64,000 bases of DNA from Neorhizobium huautlense (GTDB lineage: Bacteria; Pseudomonadota; Alphaproteobacteria; Rhizobiales; Rhizobiaceae), in NCBI RefSeq assembly GCF_030811685.1, contig NZ_JAUSRF010000001.1, positions 310,001-374,000 on the forward strand. The letters run 5' to 3'. Position 1 is the first letter of the stretch. Each line of letters starts with the position of its first letter. The position numbers were made by a program, and so were the translations under genes. The notes beneath the pieces are model-generated. The model was not told the origin of the DNA. It made no database searches and saw nothing but the letters and a program-made list of their open reading frames with translations. Below, piece after piece: positions 19,472 through 29,163 of the stretch.

Positions 19472-20188
19472 TCAGAGAATGCCGAGCTGTTCCTTGAGCG
19501 GCCCGAGGAACCGGCGGCTGACAGGGATCGAACGGCCACCCAATGTCAGAATGTTGGCGGCACCGTTTTCCGCGAGCGCGATATCCTGAATATGCTCGGG
19601 ATTGATCATGTATTGCCGGTGGCAGCGGATCAGCCGTGTGCGTTCTTCCAGCGTCCGCAGGGTCAGTTCGGTAAAATGTTCGGCGCCGTCATTGCCGATG
19701 ACATAGATGCCGCCCGGCCGCGAAAAGATCGCCTCGACATCCTCGATCTTCATCAGGCGAATACGGTTGAGGCCGGTGCAGGGAATGTGCCGGAGCGGCG
19801 GGACGATTTCGAGCAATCTCTCCTGATGGACTGCCTTTACCTTGCGCAACCGGTCGAGCGTCTTTTGCAGCCGCTCTTCCTGAATGGGCTTCAGCAGGTA
19901 ATCGAAGGCGTTTTCCTCGAATGCACGAACCGCATATTCCTCGTAAGCCGTCAGGAAAACGATCTGTGGCATCTTTTCCGGATCGATCATGCCGACCATT
20001 TCCAGCCCGCTCACCTGCGGCATCTGGATATCGAGGAACATCACGGTGGGCGAAAGCCGGTTGATGGCGGCGATGCCTTCGATGGCGTTCGCACATTCGC
20101 CGACAATCTCGATATCGGCCTGACCGGCCAGAACGGCCTTCAACTCATCGCGCGCCAGCGCTTCGTCATCAACGATCAGAATTTTCAT
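19472..20188 (-). CDS. btsR: LytTR-family response regulator (BtsR-like)
   Basis: A 238-residue regulator. The receiver domain (residues 1-120) has the acidic pair in LIVDDEALARDEL, the phospho-acceptor Asp in VMFLDIQMPQVSGLEM and the Lys in FDYLLKPI. The C-terminal LytTR DNA-binding domain (about 135-238) includes IRLMKIEDVEAIFSRPGGIYV, RTRLIRCHRQYMINPEHI and ILTLGGRSIPVSRRF. Its length and motifs match E. coli BtsR/YehT. It lies convergent to the carrier gene it probably controls, with the kinase on the far side of that gene. Confidence 0.93.
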   Translation of the reverse strand: MKILIVDDEALARDELKAVLAGQADIEIVGECANAIEGIAAINRLSPTVMFLDIQMPQVSGLEMVGMIDPEKMPQIVFLTAYEEYAVRAFEENAFDYLLKPIQEERLQKTLDRLRKVKAVHQERLLEIVPPLRHIPCTGLNRIRLMKIEDVEAIFSRPGGIYVIGNDGAEHFTELTLRTLEERTRLIRCHRQYMINPEHIQDIALAENGAANILTLGGRSIPVSRRFLGPLKEQLGIL

Positions 20189-20241
20189 GCGTATCTGTCA
20201 TCCGGCCGGGAAAGCCGGTTCCTACCATATGGCCTGGCCGA

Positions 20242-21333
20242 TTATTCCGTCACCACCGGCTTCATACGCGCCCTTATTGCAGTTTTGAAGCGCCATGCAA
20301 GAAAGTAGAGCCGCCCGGCAAGGCTGGCGGGAAACAGCGCATCATACATATTCACCTGCTCGGCCCCGAACCGGCGCTTGTAGGCCATGTCGCCGATCGA
20401 AAAGTCATACAGCCGGTATTGTTCGTTGAAGAAATGGCCAAGCGTTTCATCGAACAGTTGCAGGCCGGGAAGGACATCCTTCCATTCCCCCATCAGCGAC
20501 GCCGGCAGAACGATTTCCGCACGTCCATCACTGGCAAAACCATAAAGGCCCGCAATCATCAGGCCATCGGCCTTAAGGGTGGCCAGAAATGCCTGGCAGG
20601 TGCCGCCGGCCTTTTCGAGCATTCCATCATAAAAACCGGCCCAATCGGCATCGCCGAGAATATCCGTGCGATCCTTCTCCGAAAAGCCGCTCGCCCGCAA
20701 CGCCTTGAATTCCATAAGGTCGGCGGCGGAAACATCAGCACCGAAGCGGATCGCAAACTGGCGGTCATGCGATGCCGACAGCTGTTTGGTGCGCGATGAC
20801 AATTTCGACTTGAAACGCTTCTGGCGTTTGGCGACCAGTTCCTTCCAAGATGCACCCGCCAGTTCCAGTTGCCATGCCGAAAGCCGCAGCCGCGCGACAT
20901 TCTCGAACTTTGTCAGCGGGTTTTCCCGGCCTTCGAAATGCTCCGGCATCTTGGTGCAATAAAGAAGATCCACGCCCGGCACCGCCGCGATCACCGCGCT
21001 GATGATGGTCTTGATGTCGTGTTGCTGCAGGGATGTGTCGAGGAGGGGAACGCAATGATCGAGCGGACTGGCGTCCATGCGCAACCATGTCAGCCCATGA
21101 CGGCGCATTTTCATCATCGGAAAGAGGGCTGCGGCCGTTCCGTCAGGATAGCGCACCAGCGCGATCACCGGCTGCATCAGGCCATTTGCCGCCAGTTGAC
21201 GATAAAACACCTGCATCAGGTCGAAATCCTGAAACGGCGTGGAATTGTCAGGTTGGCGCAGCAGGCGCCATTCCTGCTCGAAAGGCTCGACAGCGTGGCT
21301 GATCTCCACCAGCCAACCCGATTTTTCCGTCAT
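20242..21333 (-). CDS. CelD/FemAB-like GNAT acyltransferase
   Basis: A 363-residue protein of the BioF2/CelD-type acetyltransferase group. It has the N-terminal WRLLRQPDNSTPFQDFDLMQVFY segment, a basic stretch WKELVAKRQKRFKSKLSSRTKQL near the centre, GLMIAGLYGFASDGRAEIVLPA in the acyl-CoA fold, and the typical C-terminal YRLYDFSIGDMAYKRRFGAEQ. Such proteins are linked to envelope polysaccharide or lipid modification in rhizobia; the acceptor is unknown. ATG 21333 is chosen because AGGGG precedes it by 6 bases; an ATG two codons upstream is possible. It appears to be a single-gene unit. Confidence 0.8.
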   Translation of the reverse strand: MTEKSGWLVEISHAVEPFEQEWRLLRQPDNSTPFQDFDLMQVFYRQLAANGLMQPVIALVRYPDGTAAALFPMMKMRRHGLTWLRMDASPLDHCVPLLDTSLQQHDIKTIISAVIAAVPGVDLLYCTKMPEHFEGRENPLTKFENVARLRLSAWQLELAGASWKELVAKRQKRFKSKLSSRTKQLSASHDRQFAIRFGADVSAADLMEFKALRASGFSEKDRTDILGDADWAGFYDGMLEKAGGTCQAFLATLKADGLMIAGLYGFASDGRAEIVLPASLMGEWKDVLPGLQLFDETLGHFFNEQYRLYDFSIGDMAYKRRFGAEQVNMYDALFPASLAGRLYFLAWRFKTAIRARMKPVVTE

Positions 21334-21526
21334 GCCCATCCCCTGCCCGCACGAAAACGATACCCTGTCGCGATCATGACGGCCGCAGCTTAAGAATTTG
21401 CGGATGCCACCTTCGTCAAAAAGAAGATCATCTGGAAAAGCGGCCGACCGCTGCTCCGGCTTGACCGGTCGCCCCGACGCCCCCATCATTCCGACACAAC
21501 AGAATTTGCAATTCCAGCAGGCCAAG

Positions 21527-22075
21527 ATGACATCGAACGACAACTCCACCCGCGAGGAACTTCTGGCACGCGTTGGTGACATTTTTTATGCCAACGGCAC
21601 CTATCTTGTGGGCATGACCGAGCTGATACGGCACCTGCAGACCACGAGAGCCACCTTCTATCGCCATTTCGAAGGCAAGGAGGACCTGCTCGTCGCCTAT
21701 CTGGAAAAGCGCGATATCGCGGTACGCGAACAACTAGCCACCGTTGTCAGCGGCCGAAAAGGAGCGGACGCCATCCTGGACGTCTTTTCCAATCTGGAAC
21801 GCAAGACAAATGCCGACAATTTTCGCGGCTGCGCCTTCCTGATCGCCGCGATCGAAAACCCGCAATCCCCGCGCATCCAGGCCACCGCGCGCAATCACAA
21901 GCTTTTCCTGAAGAATTTCTTTTCGAGCCTTCTGCACAAGGATCATGATGGCTCGACCGCCGAGCAACTGCTGCTCCTGTACGATGGCGCTTTGGCCGGT
22001 TCGATCCTGCGCCGGGAAGCTGGCGCAGCGACGGCAGCCAAGGCGATCGCTGCCCGATTGATGGAAGCGGCCTGA
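21527..22075 (+). CDS. TetR/AcrR-family transcriptional regulator
   Basis: A 182-residue repressor-type protein. The N-terminal helix-turn-helix covers about residues 10-55 (REELLARVGDIFYANGTYLVGMTELIRHLQTTRATFYRHFEGKEDLLVAYL). The C-terminal ligand domain contains RGCAFLIAAIENPQSPRIQATARNHK, seen in TetR_C regulators of rhizobial oxidoreductase genes. The start is taken at ATG 21527, since the upstream extension lacks a ribosome site. A perfect 14-bp palindrome lies 120 bases after the stop, before the next gene, and is a likely target site, so it probably controls the genes that follow. Confidence 0.9.
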   Translation: MTSNDNSTREELLARVGDIFYANGTYLVGMTELIRHLQTTRATFYRHFEGKEDLLVAYLEKRDIAVREQLATVVSGRKGADAILDVFSNLERKTNADNFRGCAFLIAAIENPQSPRIQATARNHKLFLKNFFSSLLHKDHDGSTAEQLLLLYDGALAGSILRREAGAATAAKAIAARLMEAA

Positions 22076-22194
22076 CCTTCATCGAGCGCGGATGACGGGA
22101 GCCGGTACCGTCGACGGGCATTGCTCCCATTTTCAGAGATCACGCGAAATTAGATTCTTTTGGATCAGGTCGCACTATGCCATAAGAGCCGCAG

Positions 22195-22208
22195 AGAACG
22201 ATCGTTCT
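22195..22208. promoter_or_regulatory. Perfect palindrome, probable TetR operator
   Basis: AGAACGATCGTTCT is a 14-bp perfect palindrome situated 58 bases before the DsbA-like gene and 120 bases after the TetR gene. Such dyads are typical TetR half-site pairs. Confidence 0.6.
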
Positions 22209-22265
22209 ACAAACCACGATAAAAACATCTGCCGCTCTCATGCAGGCAAAACCGGAGGACACGAC

Positions 22266-22868
22266 ATGACGAAGACCATCGATTACTTTTTCGGGATCGC
22301 CTCGCCCTGGGCCTTTATCGGTCAGGATGCCTTCGTTGCGCTCGCGTCTGAACAGAATGCCACGATCCGCCCCTATGTGATCCCGCTGATCGAGGATAAT
22401 GGCGCGATCTATTCCCGCAACCGCCCCGAAGCGCGTCGTGCCTATTGGACAAAGGACCTGAAGCGCTGGGCCGCCGTTCGCGGCAAGGTGCTGAATTTCG
22501 AAAACCGCGCCGCCCTGTCCGACCCCACGCCCGCCGGCTTCATGGTCATTGCCGCAATCGAAGCCGGGCAGGACTGGCTGAAACTGGCGAGCGCCCTGCA
22601 GGAAGCCTTCTGGACGCGTGGCGAAGACATCGGCAAGGCGGATGTGCGCCGTGCAATCGCCGATGCCGCGGGTTTTGATGGCGCAAGCCTGGACGAACAG
22701 GGACAAGGCGACGCCGTGCAGGCCGTGTGGAAGACCAATCAGGACACCGCCCGTGCGGACGGCGTTTTTGGATTTCCGACCTATCGTTACGAAGACGAAC
22801 TCTATTGGGGGCAGGACAGCCTGCCTTTCCTGGAACGACACCTGAAGGGCGAAAAGCTCGTCGCCTGA
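22266..22868 (+). CDS. DsbA-family protein (2-hydroxychromene-2-carboxylate isomerase / kappa-GST-like)
   Basis: A 200-residue thioredoxin-fold protein lacking a signal peptide. It opens MTKTIDYFFGIASPWAFIG, with Ser-Pro in place of the CxxC redox motif, and contains RAYWTKDLKRWAAVRG and GVFGFPTYRYEDELYWGQDSLPFLERHL (cis-proline region GFPT). These are hallmarks of the HCCA isomerase/kappa-class GST group, which uses glutathione for isomerisation or conjugation in the cytoplasm. GGAGGA precedes ATG 22266. It lies between a TetR regulator and a molybdoenzyme gene; the substrate is unknown. Confidence 0.88.
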   Translation: MTKTIDYFFGIASPWAFIGQDAFVALASEQNATIRPYVIPLIEDNGAIYSRNRPEARRAYWTKDLKRWAAVRGKVLNFENRAALSDPTPAGFMVIAAIEAGQDWLKLASALQEAFWTRGEDIGKADVRRAIADAAGFDGASLDEQGQGDAVQAVWKTNQDTARADGVFGFPTYRYEDELYWGQDSLPFLERHLKGEKLVA

Positions 22869-22945
22869 TTTCGACATGAACCAGGTTTCGCGCGCTCGGA
22901 AACGGACGCGCGAAACGATTGCGCAACAGATCAGGATTTCCCGCG

Positions 22946-25246
22946 ATGAACGCCTTTCAGCCACACAGCTCCCATTGGGGCGCCTTTTCCGGCCGCATGG
23001 AAGATGGCAAGCTTGAAATCCGCGCACATCCCGGCGATCCGCACCCATCTCCCATTCTCGGCAACATTCCGGCGATTGCCGACAGCCCGGTTCGCGTTCG
23101 CCGCCCAGCGATCCGGCGTGGTTGGCTGGAAGGCAAGCCGGGGCATCAGCAGAAACGCGGCGCCGATGAATTTGTCGAGGTGAACTGGCAGGAGGCGCTG
23201 GATCTTGCAGCAACGGAAGTTCGACGCATCTACGGCGAGTTTGGCCCGGCCGCTGTGTTCGGCGGTTCCTACGGCTGGTCGAGTGCCGGACGTTTTCATC
23301 ATGCACAGAGCCAGATCCACCGTTTCCTGAACGTGCTTGGCGGTTATGTGCGATCCGTCAACACCTACAGTTCCGGTGCCGCCTCGGTCATCATTCCGCA
23401 TGTTCTCGGCCCATACGATACATTCGACCGCAAGAGCGTGACCTGGGATGCGATCGAGCGCTCGACCGAACTCGTCGTCGCCTTCGGCGGCATGGCCATC
23501 AAGAATGCCGATGTGCATGGCGGCGGTATCAGCCAGCATGTGGTTCTGCCGAAGCTGAAGGGTGCCAGCGCCCGCGGTGCGCGCTTCAAGCTCGTCAGCC
23601 CGTTGCGCGACGATTTTCCGGCTGACGTGAATGCCGAATGGCTGCCGATCATTCCGGGCACAGACGTGGCCCTGCTGCTGGGCATTGCGCATGTGCTTGT
23701 CGTGGAAGGTCTGCACGACCGAGATTTTCTCGAGCATTATACGACCGGTTACGACCGCTTCGAAAACTACCTGCTGGGACGCAGCGATGGCGTGCCGAAA
23801 ACGCCGCAATGGGCAGCAGAAATCTGCGGCATCGGCGCCGAGGCGATTACAGATCTGGCGCGTCAGATGGCGCGGTCCAGAACGCTGATTACCGTTAGCC
23901 ATTCACTTCAGCGCGCCGATTACGGCGAACAGCCGGTATGGATGGGCATCGTGCTGGCCGCCATGCTGGGGCAAATCGGGCTGGATGGTGGCGGTTATTC
24001 CTATTCACTGGGCGCGCTCGGCAATATCGGCAAAAGCCTGCTCGCCGCACCGTTGCCGACCCTCAACCAGTTCAAAAACCCGCTGGGTGATTTCATTCCC
24101 GTCGCGCGCATATCCGACATGTTGCTGCATCCCGGCGAGGCGTTTCATTACAATGGCAAGGAACTGCATTATCCCGATATCCGGCTAGTCTACTGGGCGG
24201 GCGGCAACCCATTCCATCATCATCAGGATATCAACCGGCTGCGCCGTGCCTTCCGCAAGCCCGACACGCTGATCGTGCACGAATCCGCCTGGACCGCGAC
24301 CGCGCGTTTTGCCGATATCGTGCTGCCGGCCACCACCACGATCGAGCGCGACGATATTGGCGCCGCCGACCGCGACCCGCTGATCATTGCCATGAAAAGA
24401 GTGATCGAGCCGGTGGGCGAAGCACGTGACGATTACGACATCTTTGCCGAACTGTCGCGCCGGCTCGGCACATATGAAACGTTTTCGGAAAACCGGACCT
24501 CGAAAGAATGGCTGACATTCCTGTTCGAAACGACACGGTCTGCCCTTGCCGCCGGCGGACATGATGCGCCGGATTTCGAAACCTTCTGGCAAAGCGGCGA
24601 ATTGCGCTTACCCGTCAAGCCGGATGATGGCGGTCCGGCCAATGCCTTCCGGCAGGCCCCGGAGACATCTCCCCTGCCGACCCCTTCCGGCAAGATCGAG
24701 ATCTTTTCGCAAACCATCGACAGTTTCGGTTACGACGACTGCGGCGGCCATCCGCAGTTCTATCCGCCCCGGCCGGAGACGGAGGATGCGCGTTATCCGC
24801 TGCATCTGGTCTGCAACCAGCCGCATCAGCGCCTGCACAGCCAGCTCGATTACGGTGATTTCAGCCGCTCGACCAAGATCAAAAATCGCGAGCCGGTGCG
24901 CATCAACCCGACCGACGCGGCATCGCGCGGCATTTCCGATGGCGATATCGTCAGGCTTTTCAACACGCGCGGCAGCTGCCTTGCCGCAGCGGTGATCAGC
25001 AGCGATGTGCGGCCGGGCGTAATGCAATTGGCGACAGGCGCGTGGTTCGAGGCCGATGATACAAACGCGGAAACGGCCATGTGCATTCACGGCAACCCGA
25101 ATATTCTGACCCATGACATCGGCACGTCGAAACTGGCACAGGGTTGCACCGGCCAATTGACCCGTGTCGAGGTGGAACGGTTTTCCGAGACGCTGCCGCC
25201 AGTGCGGATTTTCGAAGCAATGACCTTTTCGAAAAAAAGTCGCTGA
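22946..25246 (+). CDS. BisC/TorZ-type molybdopterin oxidoreductase (S- or N-oxide reductase)
   Basis: A 766-residue molybdenum enzyme of the DMSO-reductase family. GGSYGWSSAGRFHHAQSQIHRFLN and VNTYSSGAAS match the BisC/TorA group, in which the serine of the Y-S-x-G-A motif ligates molybdenum. No N-terminal Cys cluster for Fe-S and no Tat signal are visible, so it should be a cytoplasmic BisC-like enzyme. The C-terminal domain contains RLHSQLDYGDFSR and VMQLATGAWFEAD. It likely reduces a sulfoxide (biotin or methionine sulfoxide) or an N-oxide. ATG 22946 has AGGA upstream; a TTG start 9 codons earlier is less likely. Confidence 0.9.
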   Translation: MNAFQPHSSHWGAFSGRMEDGKLEIRAHPGDPHPSPILGNIPAIADSPVRVRRPAIRRGWLEGKPGHQQKRGADEFVEVNWQEALDLAATEVRRIYGEFGPAAVFGGSYGWSSAGRFHHAQSQIHRFLNVLGGYVRSVNTYSSGAASVIIPHVLGPYDTFDRKSVTWDAIERSTELVVAFGGMAIKNADVHGGGISQHVVLPKLKGASARGARFKLVSPLRDDFPADVNAEWLPIIPGTDVALLLGIAHVLVVEGLHDRDFLEHYTTGYDRFENYLLGRSDGVPKTPQWAAEICGIGAEAITDLARQMARSRTLITVSHSLQRADYGEQPVWMGIVLAAMLGQIGLDGGGYSYSLGALGNIGKSLLAAPLPTLNQFKNPLGDFIPVARISDMLLHPGEAFHYNGKELHYPDIRLVYWAGGNPFHHHQDINRLRRAFRKPDTLIVHESAWTATARFADIVLPATTTIERDDIGAADRDPLIIAMKRVIEPVGEARDDYDIFAELSRRLGTYETFSENRTSKEWLTFLFETTRSALAAGGHDAPDFETFWQSGELRLPVKPDDGGPANAFRQAPETSPLPTPSGKIEIFSQTIDSFGYDDCGGHPQFYPPRPETEDARYPLHLVCNQPHQRLHSQLDYGDFSRSTKIKNREPVRINPTDAASRGISDGDIVRLFNTRGSCLAAAVISSDVRPGVMQLATGAWFEADDTNAETAMCIHGNPNILTHDIGTSKLAQGCTGQLTRVEVERFSETLPPVRIFEAMTFSKKSR

Positions 25247-25627
25247 TCTACCAGCCGGCCCCCGGCCGGCAACCTCTCCGCAAAAGCTGACCCGCATCGG
25301 CAACAAAACAGAAGAAAATAATCTACCATCTCCCCCGAAAGAGAATGATCGGTCTTCCTCGATTGCGACGTGTTGCCTAGGCTTGCTGTCATGATTTTTG
25401 TCAAAGCAACCCGAACACGCATCTGTAGCGGATAGGCAAAAGCCTCCCTCTTGAACTGCCATTACCTGCCATCTGAGCGGGCGCCCTCGTCGATTGGCTC
25501 TGCCAGCGGCGGACGGTTTTCTGCGCGCTAAAAACAGCGACGTCAGGATCAGAAAGCATATGCGGAACGCCGCTCCCGGGCAGCCGCGAACATACCGGCC
25601 ACAACGACAAGCCATCAGGATTTTGCC
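25247..25627 (+). other. 381-base intergenic region before the peptide-type ABC operon
   Basis: No gene is supported here; overlapping short frames on both strands have poor codon use and no ribosome sites. It probably carries the promoter of the ABC/monooxygenase operon that starts at 25628. A short repeated CCGGCC block (25252-25270) follows the molybdoenzyme stop and may form its terminator. Confidence 0.5.
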
Positions 25628-27280
25628 ATGACCGACCGAACAACACTGCTTTCTCTTTCCCGGCGGCGCCTGCTTTTGAGCGCAGCCGCCGTAACCGCTA
25701 CCGCCCTTGTCGCGACAGCCGGATTGTCTCCGGCTCTGGCCGCCGACAGCCCCAAGGATGGTGGCGATATCACGTTTCTGATCGACTCGCTGGGGGATAC
25801 GTGGATCCCCAACAACAGTGCGATCTCCAGCTTTCAGGGCCATGTCTGGGGCCATGTCACCGACAAGCTTCTCTACGTCGATGCCGAGGGCAAGGTCAGC
25901 CCCTGGCTGGTCGAAAAATGGGAGCAGAATGACAACGCCACCGAATTTACGCTACACCTGAAGAGCGGCGTGACCTTCTCCGATGGCGAGCCGCTCGACG
26001 CCAAGGCCGTCGTTGCCAATCTCGACATCTGGTATGCCGGCCGCAAGAACGAGGGTATCAACCCGATCGGCCTCTTCCCGAAAACCTATGACCGCGCCGA
26101 AGCCATCGATGCCTCGACCGTAAAAGTCTTCTTCCAGAAACCGACGCTCGGCTTCATTCCGACGCTCGGTTATCACGGTTCGATCCTGATCTCGCCGAAA
26201 AGCATCGCCCAGCCGGCATCGGCACAGGCGGACCTCTACAAGACCGCCGGCAGTGGCCCTTATGTGGTGGAAAGCTGGAAGGAAGGCGATCACGTCACGC
26301 TCACCAAGCGTAAGGATTACAACTGGGGACCGGCCGCCGTTGGCCATACCGGCCCGGCCTTCCTCGATACGATCACCTACAAGCTGGTGTCGGAACCGTC
26401 GCTCCGTGTCGCCTCGGTTCAGTCCGGCCAGGCGGATGTCGCTTACAACGCTTCACCGCAGGAACTGAAGTCGCTGAAGGACGAGAGATTTACCGTCGCC
26501 ACGCCGCGTTATCTCGGTTTCGTCAACGGCTGGGCGGTCAACACCAAACATGCGCCCTATGACGACGTGAAGGTGCGCCAGGCCCTGCAGGCCGGCATCA
26601 ACCGTCAGGAAATCATCGACACCGTCTATACGCCGGACTGGCATCTCGCCACTTCCTTCATCCAGAGCAATGTGCCCGGCGCCACCGACCAGAGCGCGCT
26701 TCTGGCCTATGACCCGGCAAAGGCCCAAAAACTGCTGGACGAAGCCGGCTGGGTGAAGGGCGCCAATGGCATCCGCGCCAGGGACGGCAAGGAACTGGTC
26801 CTCACCATCCATTCCAACCCCTATCTCGCCACCTCGAAATCCGTCGACGAACTGATCGCGCAGCAGCTCGGCAAGCTCGGCTGGAAGGTCGTCATCCGCG
26901 CCTATGACGTCGTGACCTACGGCGAAAAAATAAGGTTCGGCGGCGCCGCTGTGCCGACCTACGAAGTCACCCGCAGCTTCATCGACGCCGGAACGGTTGC
27001 CGGCATTCTCACCAACGCCAATAACGGCGAAAACTGGTTCGCACTCGACGACCGCGACACGAAGATCAACGACCTGCGCGACAAGATTTCAGGCGCCGGC
27101 TCCTTCGACGAGCGCAGCCCGTTGCTCGATGACCTGCAGAAATACGTTCTCGACCAGGGCTATTTCATTCCTCGCACACAGATCGTCCAGCGCATCTACG
27201 TGCAGTCCCCGACGCTGAAGGGCGAGGTCTATAACGGCGTTGCTTATGCCAGCTACTACACCGCCTTCATCGCCGACTGA
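25628..27280 (+). CDS. Oligopeptide/nickel-type ABC transporter binding protein (family 5), Tat-type signal
   Basis: A 550-residue SBP_bac_5 protein. The N-terminus has a twin-arginine-like signal (LSLSRRRLLLSAAAVTATAL) ending near ALA before ADSPKDGG. The family signature NATEFTLHLKSGVTFSDGEPLDAKAVVANLDIW and PYDDVKVRQALQAGINRQEIIDTVYT are clear. It should carry a medium-sized substrate into the periplasmic face of the permeases encoded next. Downstream flavin desulfonation-type enzymes suggest an organosulfur ligand rather than peptides. Confidence 0.92.
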   Translation: MTDRTTLLSLSRRRLLLSAAAVTATALVATAGLSPALAADSPKDGGDITFLIDSLGDTWIPNNSAISSFQGHVWGHVTDKLLYVDAEGKVSPWLVEKWEQNDNATEFTLHLKSGVTFSDGEPLDAKAVVANLDIWYAGRKNEGINPIGLFPKTYDRAEAIDASTVKVFFQKPTLGFIPTLGYHGSILISPKSIAQPASAQADLYKTAGSGPYVVESWKEGDHVTLTKRKDYNWGPAAVGHTGPAFLDTITYKLVSEPSLRVASVQSGQADVAYNASPQELKSLKDERFTVATPRYLGFVNGWAVNTKHAPYDDVKVRQALQAGINRQEIIDTVYTPDWHLATSFIQSNVPGATDQSALLAYDPAKAQKLLDEAGWVKGANGIRARDGKELVLTIHSNPYLATSKSVDELIAQQLGKLGWKVVIRAYDVVTYGEKIRFGGAAVPTYEVTRSFIDAGTVAGILTNANNGENWFALDDRDTKINDLRDKISGAGSFDERSPLLDDLQKYVLDQGYFIPRTQIVQRIYVQSPTLKGEVYNGVAYASYYTAFIAD

Positions 27281-27307
27281 CGCAACCGAACAATGCGAGG
27301 TACCGGT

Positions 27308-28318
27308 ATGAGCAATGCCTACCTAACCTATGCCGCAAAACGGCTCGGCCAAGCGGTCGTCGTCATCCTGCTGGCTTATGTCTTCACCTTCGTGGTCGTC
27401 AGCATCCTGCCTGGCGACCCGATCACCAGCGTTTTGCGCAACCCGCAGAACGGCTTTTCCGAAGAGGAAATCGCCGAGATCATCGCCGCGCAAGGGTTGG
27501 ACAAGCCGGTTCTGGTGCAGCTCTGGCACGCGCTTTCCGGTTTCGTCACCGGCGATCTCGGCATGTCGATGCGCTCCAACCGGCCCGTATCGACGCTGAT
27601 CGCCGAGGTTCTGCCCTCGACATTGATCCTTGCCGGAGCAGGTCTCGCCGTCGCACTGCTGCTGGCCATGCTGGTCGCCTACGGCACGCGTTTCGTGCCG
27701 AAAAAATACGGACAGGGACTTTTGCGCGGTTTTCCGTCGCTGTTTCTGTCGGTGCCGAATTTCGTCATCGGCCTCGTGCTGATCCACCTGTTCGGCTTTC
27801 AACTCGGTCTCTTCCGCGTCATCAATCCCGACAGTTTTTGGGCCACCCTGTTTGCGGCCGTCGCGCTCGGTATTCCAGTCTCGTCGCAGATCGCCGAAGT
27901 GCTGATCGCCAATCTCGACAAAGAAGCGGAGCAGGAATACGCAGCCGTTGCCCGCAGCCGTGGCATCGGTCAGCTAAAACTGTTTGTGAGCCACCTGCTG
28001 AAACCCGCCTCGCTGCCCGTCGTCACGGTCATCGCACTCACGATCGGTGAGCTTTTGGGCGGCTCGCTGATCACCGAAACCGTTTTTGGCCGCACCGGTG
28101 TCGGCAGTCTCGTTCAGCGCTCGGTGAGCACGCAGGACCTTCCCGTGCTGCAGGCCATCGTTTCGCTCGGTGCCGTGGTCTTCGTGCTCGTCAACCTGAT
28201 CGCCGATCTTCTTTATCCGCTGCTCGATCCGCGCGTGAAAATTCTTGGGGGAAGCAAACGACGCCCAACGACATCGGACGAACCATCGATCGGCTCGGCA
28301 AAGGCGGTGAACCCATGA
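27308..28318 (+). CDS. Peptide-type ABC transporter permease (DppB family)
   Basis: A 336-residue permease with the family opening AAKRLGQAVVVILLAYVFTFVVVSILPGDP, LGMSMRSNRPVSTLIAEVLPSTL and the coupling loop EQEYAAVARSRGIGQLKLFVSHLLKPA. About six membrane segments are visible. ATG 27308 is preferred over an ATG five codons upstream, because GAGG lies 8 bases before it. The stop overlaps the next start (ATGA). Confidence 0.92.
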   Translation: MSNAYLTYAAKRLGQAVVVILLAYVFTFVVVSILPGDPITSVLRNPQNGFSEEEIAEIIAAQGLDKPVLVQLWHALSGFVTGDLGMSMRSNRPVSTLIAEVLPSTLILAGAGLAVALLLAMLVAYGTRFVPKKYGQGLLRGFPSLFLSVPNFVIGLVLIHLFGFQLGLFRVINPDSFWATLFAAVALGIPVSSQIAEVLIANLDKEAEQEYAAVARSRGIGQLKLFVSHLLKPASLPVVTVIALTIGELLGGSLITETVFGRTGVGSLVQRSVSTQDLPVLQAIVSLGAVVFVLVNLIADLLYPLLDPRVKILGGSKRRPTTSDEPSIGSAKAVNP

Positions 28319-29163
28319 GCCTCGTGTCCAACACCTCCCTGACATCCGGCCAGCGCCGCGACCGGCTTGCCGCCTTCCGCGTGCCCGTCACCGTCGCCTT
28401 GTCCTTCGCCGTCATCGCCATCGTCATCGCATGGTCTCTGGCGCCGCAATTCTTCACCACCCACAGCCCCGTCGTCGGCGTGCCGGCCGATAAGCTACTC
28501 GGCCCCAGTCTGTCGCACTGGTTCGGCACCGATCATCTCGGCCGCGACCTTTACACACGCGTCGTCTATGGCACCGCCTCGTCGGTTTCGAGCGCGCTGG
28601 TGGCCGTCGTCATCGGTGTTCTGTTCGGCGGGTTGATCGGCCTTCTCGCCGGCTTCCTCGGCGGCTGGGTTGATGTGGTCTTCGCCCGTCTGGTCGATGT
28701 ACTTCTGTCGATCCCAAAGTTTCTGCTGGCGGTGATAGTCGTCACTGCCATCGGCTTCGAGACCATCAACGCCGCGATTGCCACTGGTGTCTCGGCCATC
28801 GCCTTTTTCGCCCGCGTTACCCGCTCCGAAGTGATCAAGACCCGGCAGGCGACCTTCGTAGAAGCTTCGTTCCTGTCAGGCGGCTCGCGCTGGTACATTC
28901 TGACACGCCACGTGCTGCCCAATGCCTCGCGCTCGGTGCTGCCGCTCGCCGTGCTGCAATTCGGCGAATCCATTCTCATCATCGCCAGCCTTGCCTTCCT
29001 TGGCTACGGCGACCCGCCGCCCGCCTCCGACTGGGGTCTGCTGATCTCGATCGGCAAGGATTACCTCAAATGGCCCTGGCTCGTTTACGCCCCCGCTTTC
29101 GTAACGATCGTGACCGTCCTCTCCGTGAACAGGATCAGCAGATGGCTTCGCAAGACAGACTGA
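28315..29163 (+). CDS. Peptide-type ABC transporter permease (DppC family)
   Basis: A 282-residue partner permease. It shows the DppC signature HWFGTDHLGRDLYTRVVYGTASSV, six membrane segments, and the coupling loop TRSEVIKTRQATFVEASFLSGGSRWYILTRHVLPNA. It begins inside the dppB-like stop (ATGA at 28315) and its 3' end overlaps the next gene by 22 bases. Confidence 0.93.
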   Translation: MSLVSNTSLTSGQRRDRLAAFRVPVTVALSFAVIAIVIAWSLAPQFFTTHSPVVGVPADKLLGPSLSHWFGTDHLGRDLYTRVVYGTASSVSSALVAVVIGVLFGGLIGLLAGFLGGWVDVVFARLVDVLLSIPKFLLAVIVVTAIGFETINAAIATGVSAIAFFARVTRSEVIKTRQATFVEASFLSGGSRWYILTRHVLPNASRSVLPLAVLQFGESILIIASLAFLGYGDPPPASDWGLLISIGKDYLKWPWLVYAPAFVTIVTVLSVNRISRWLRKTD

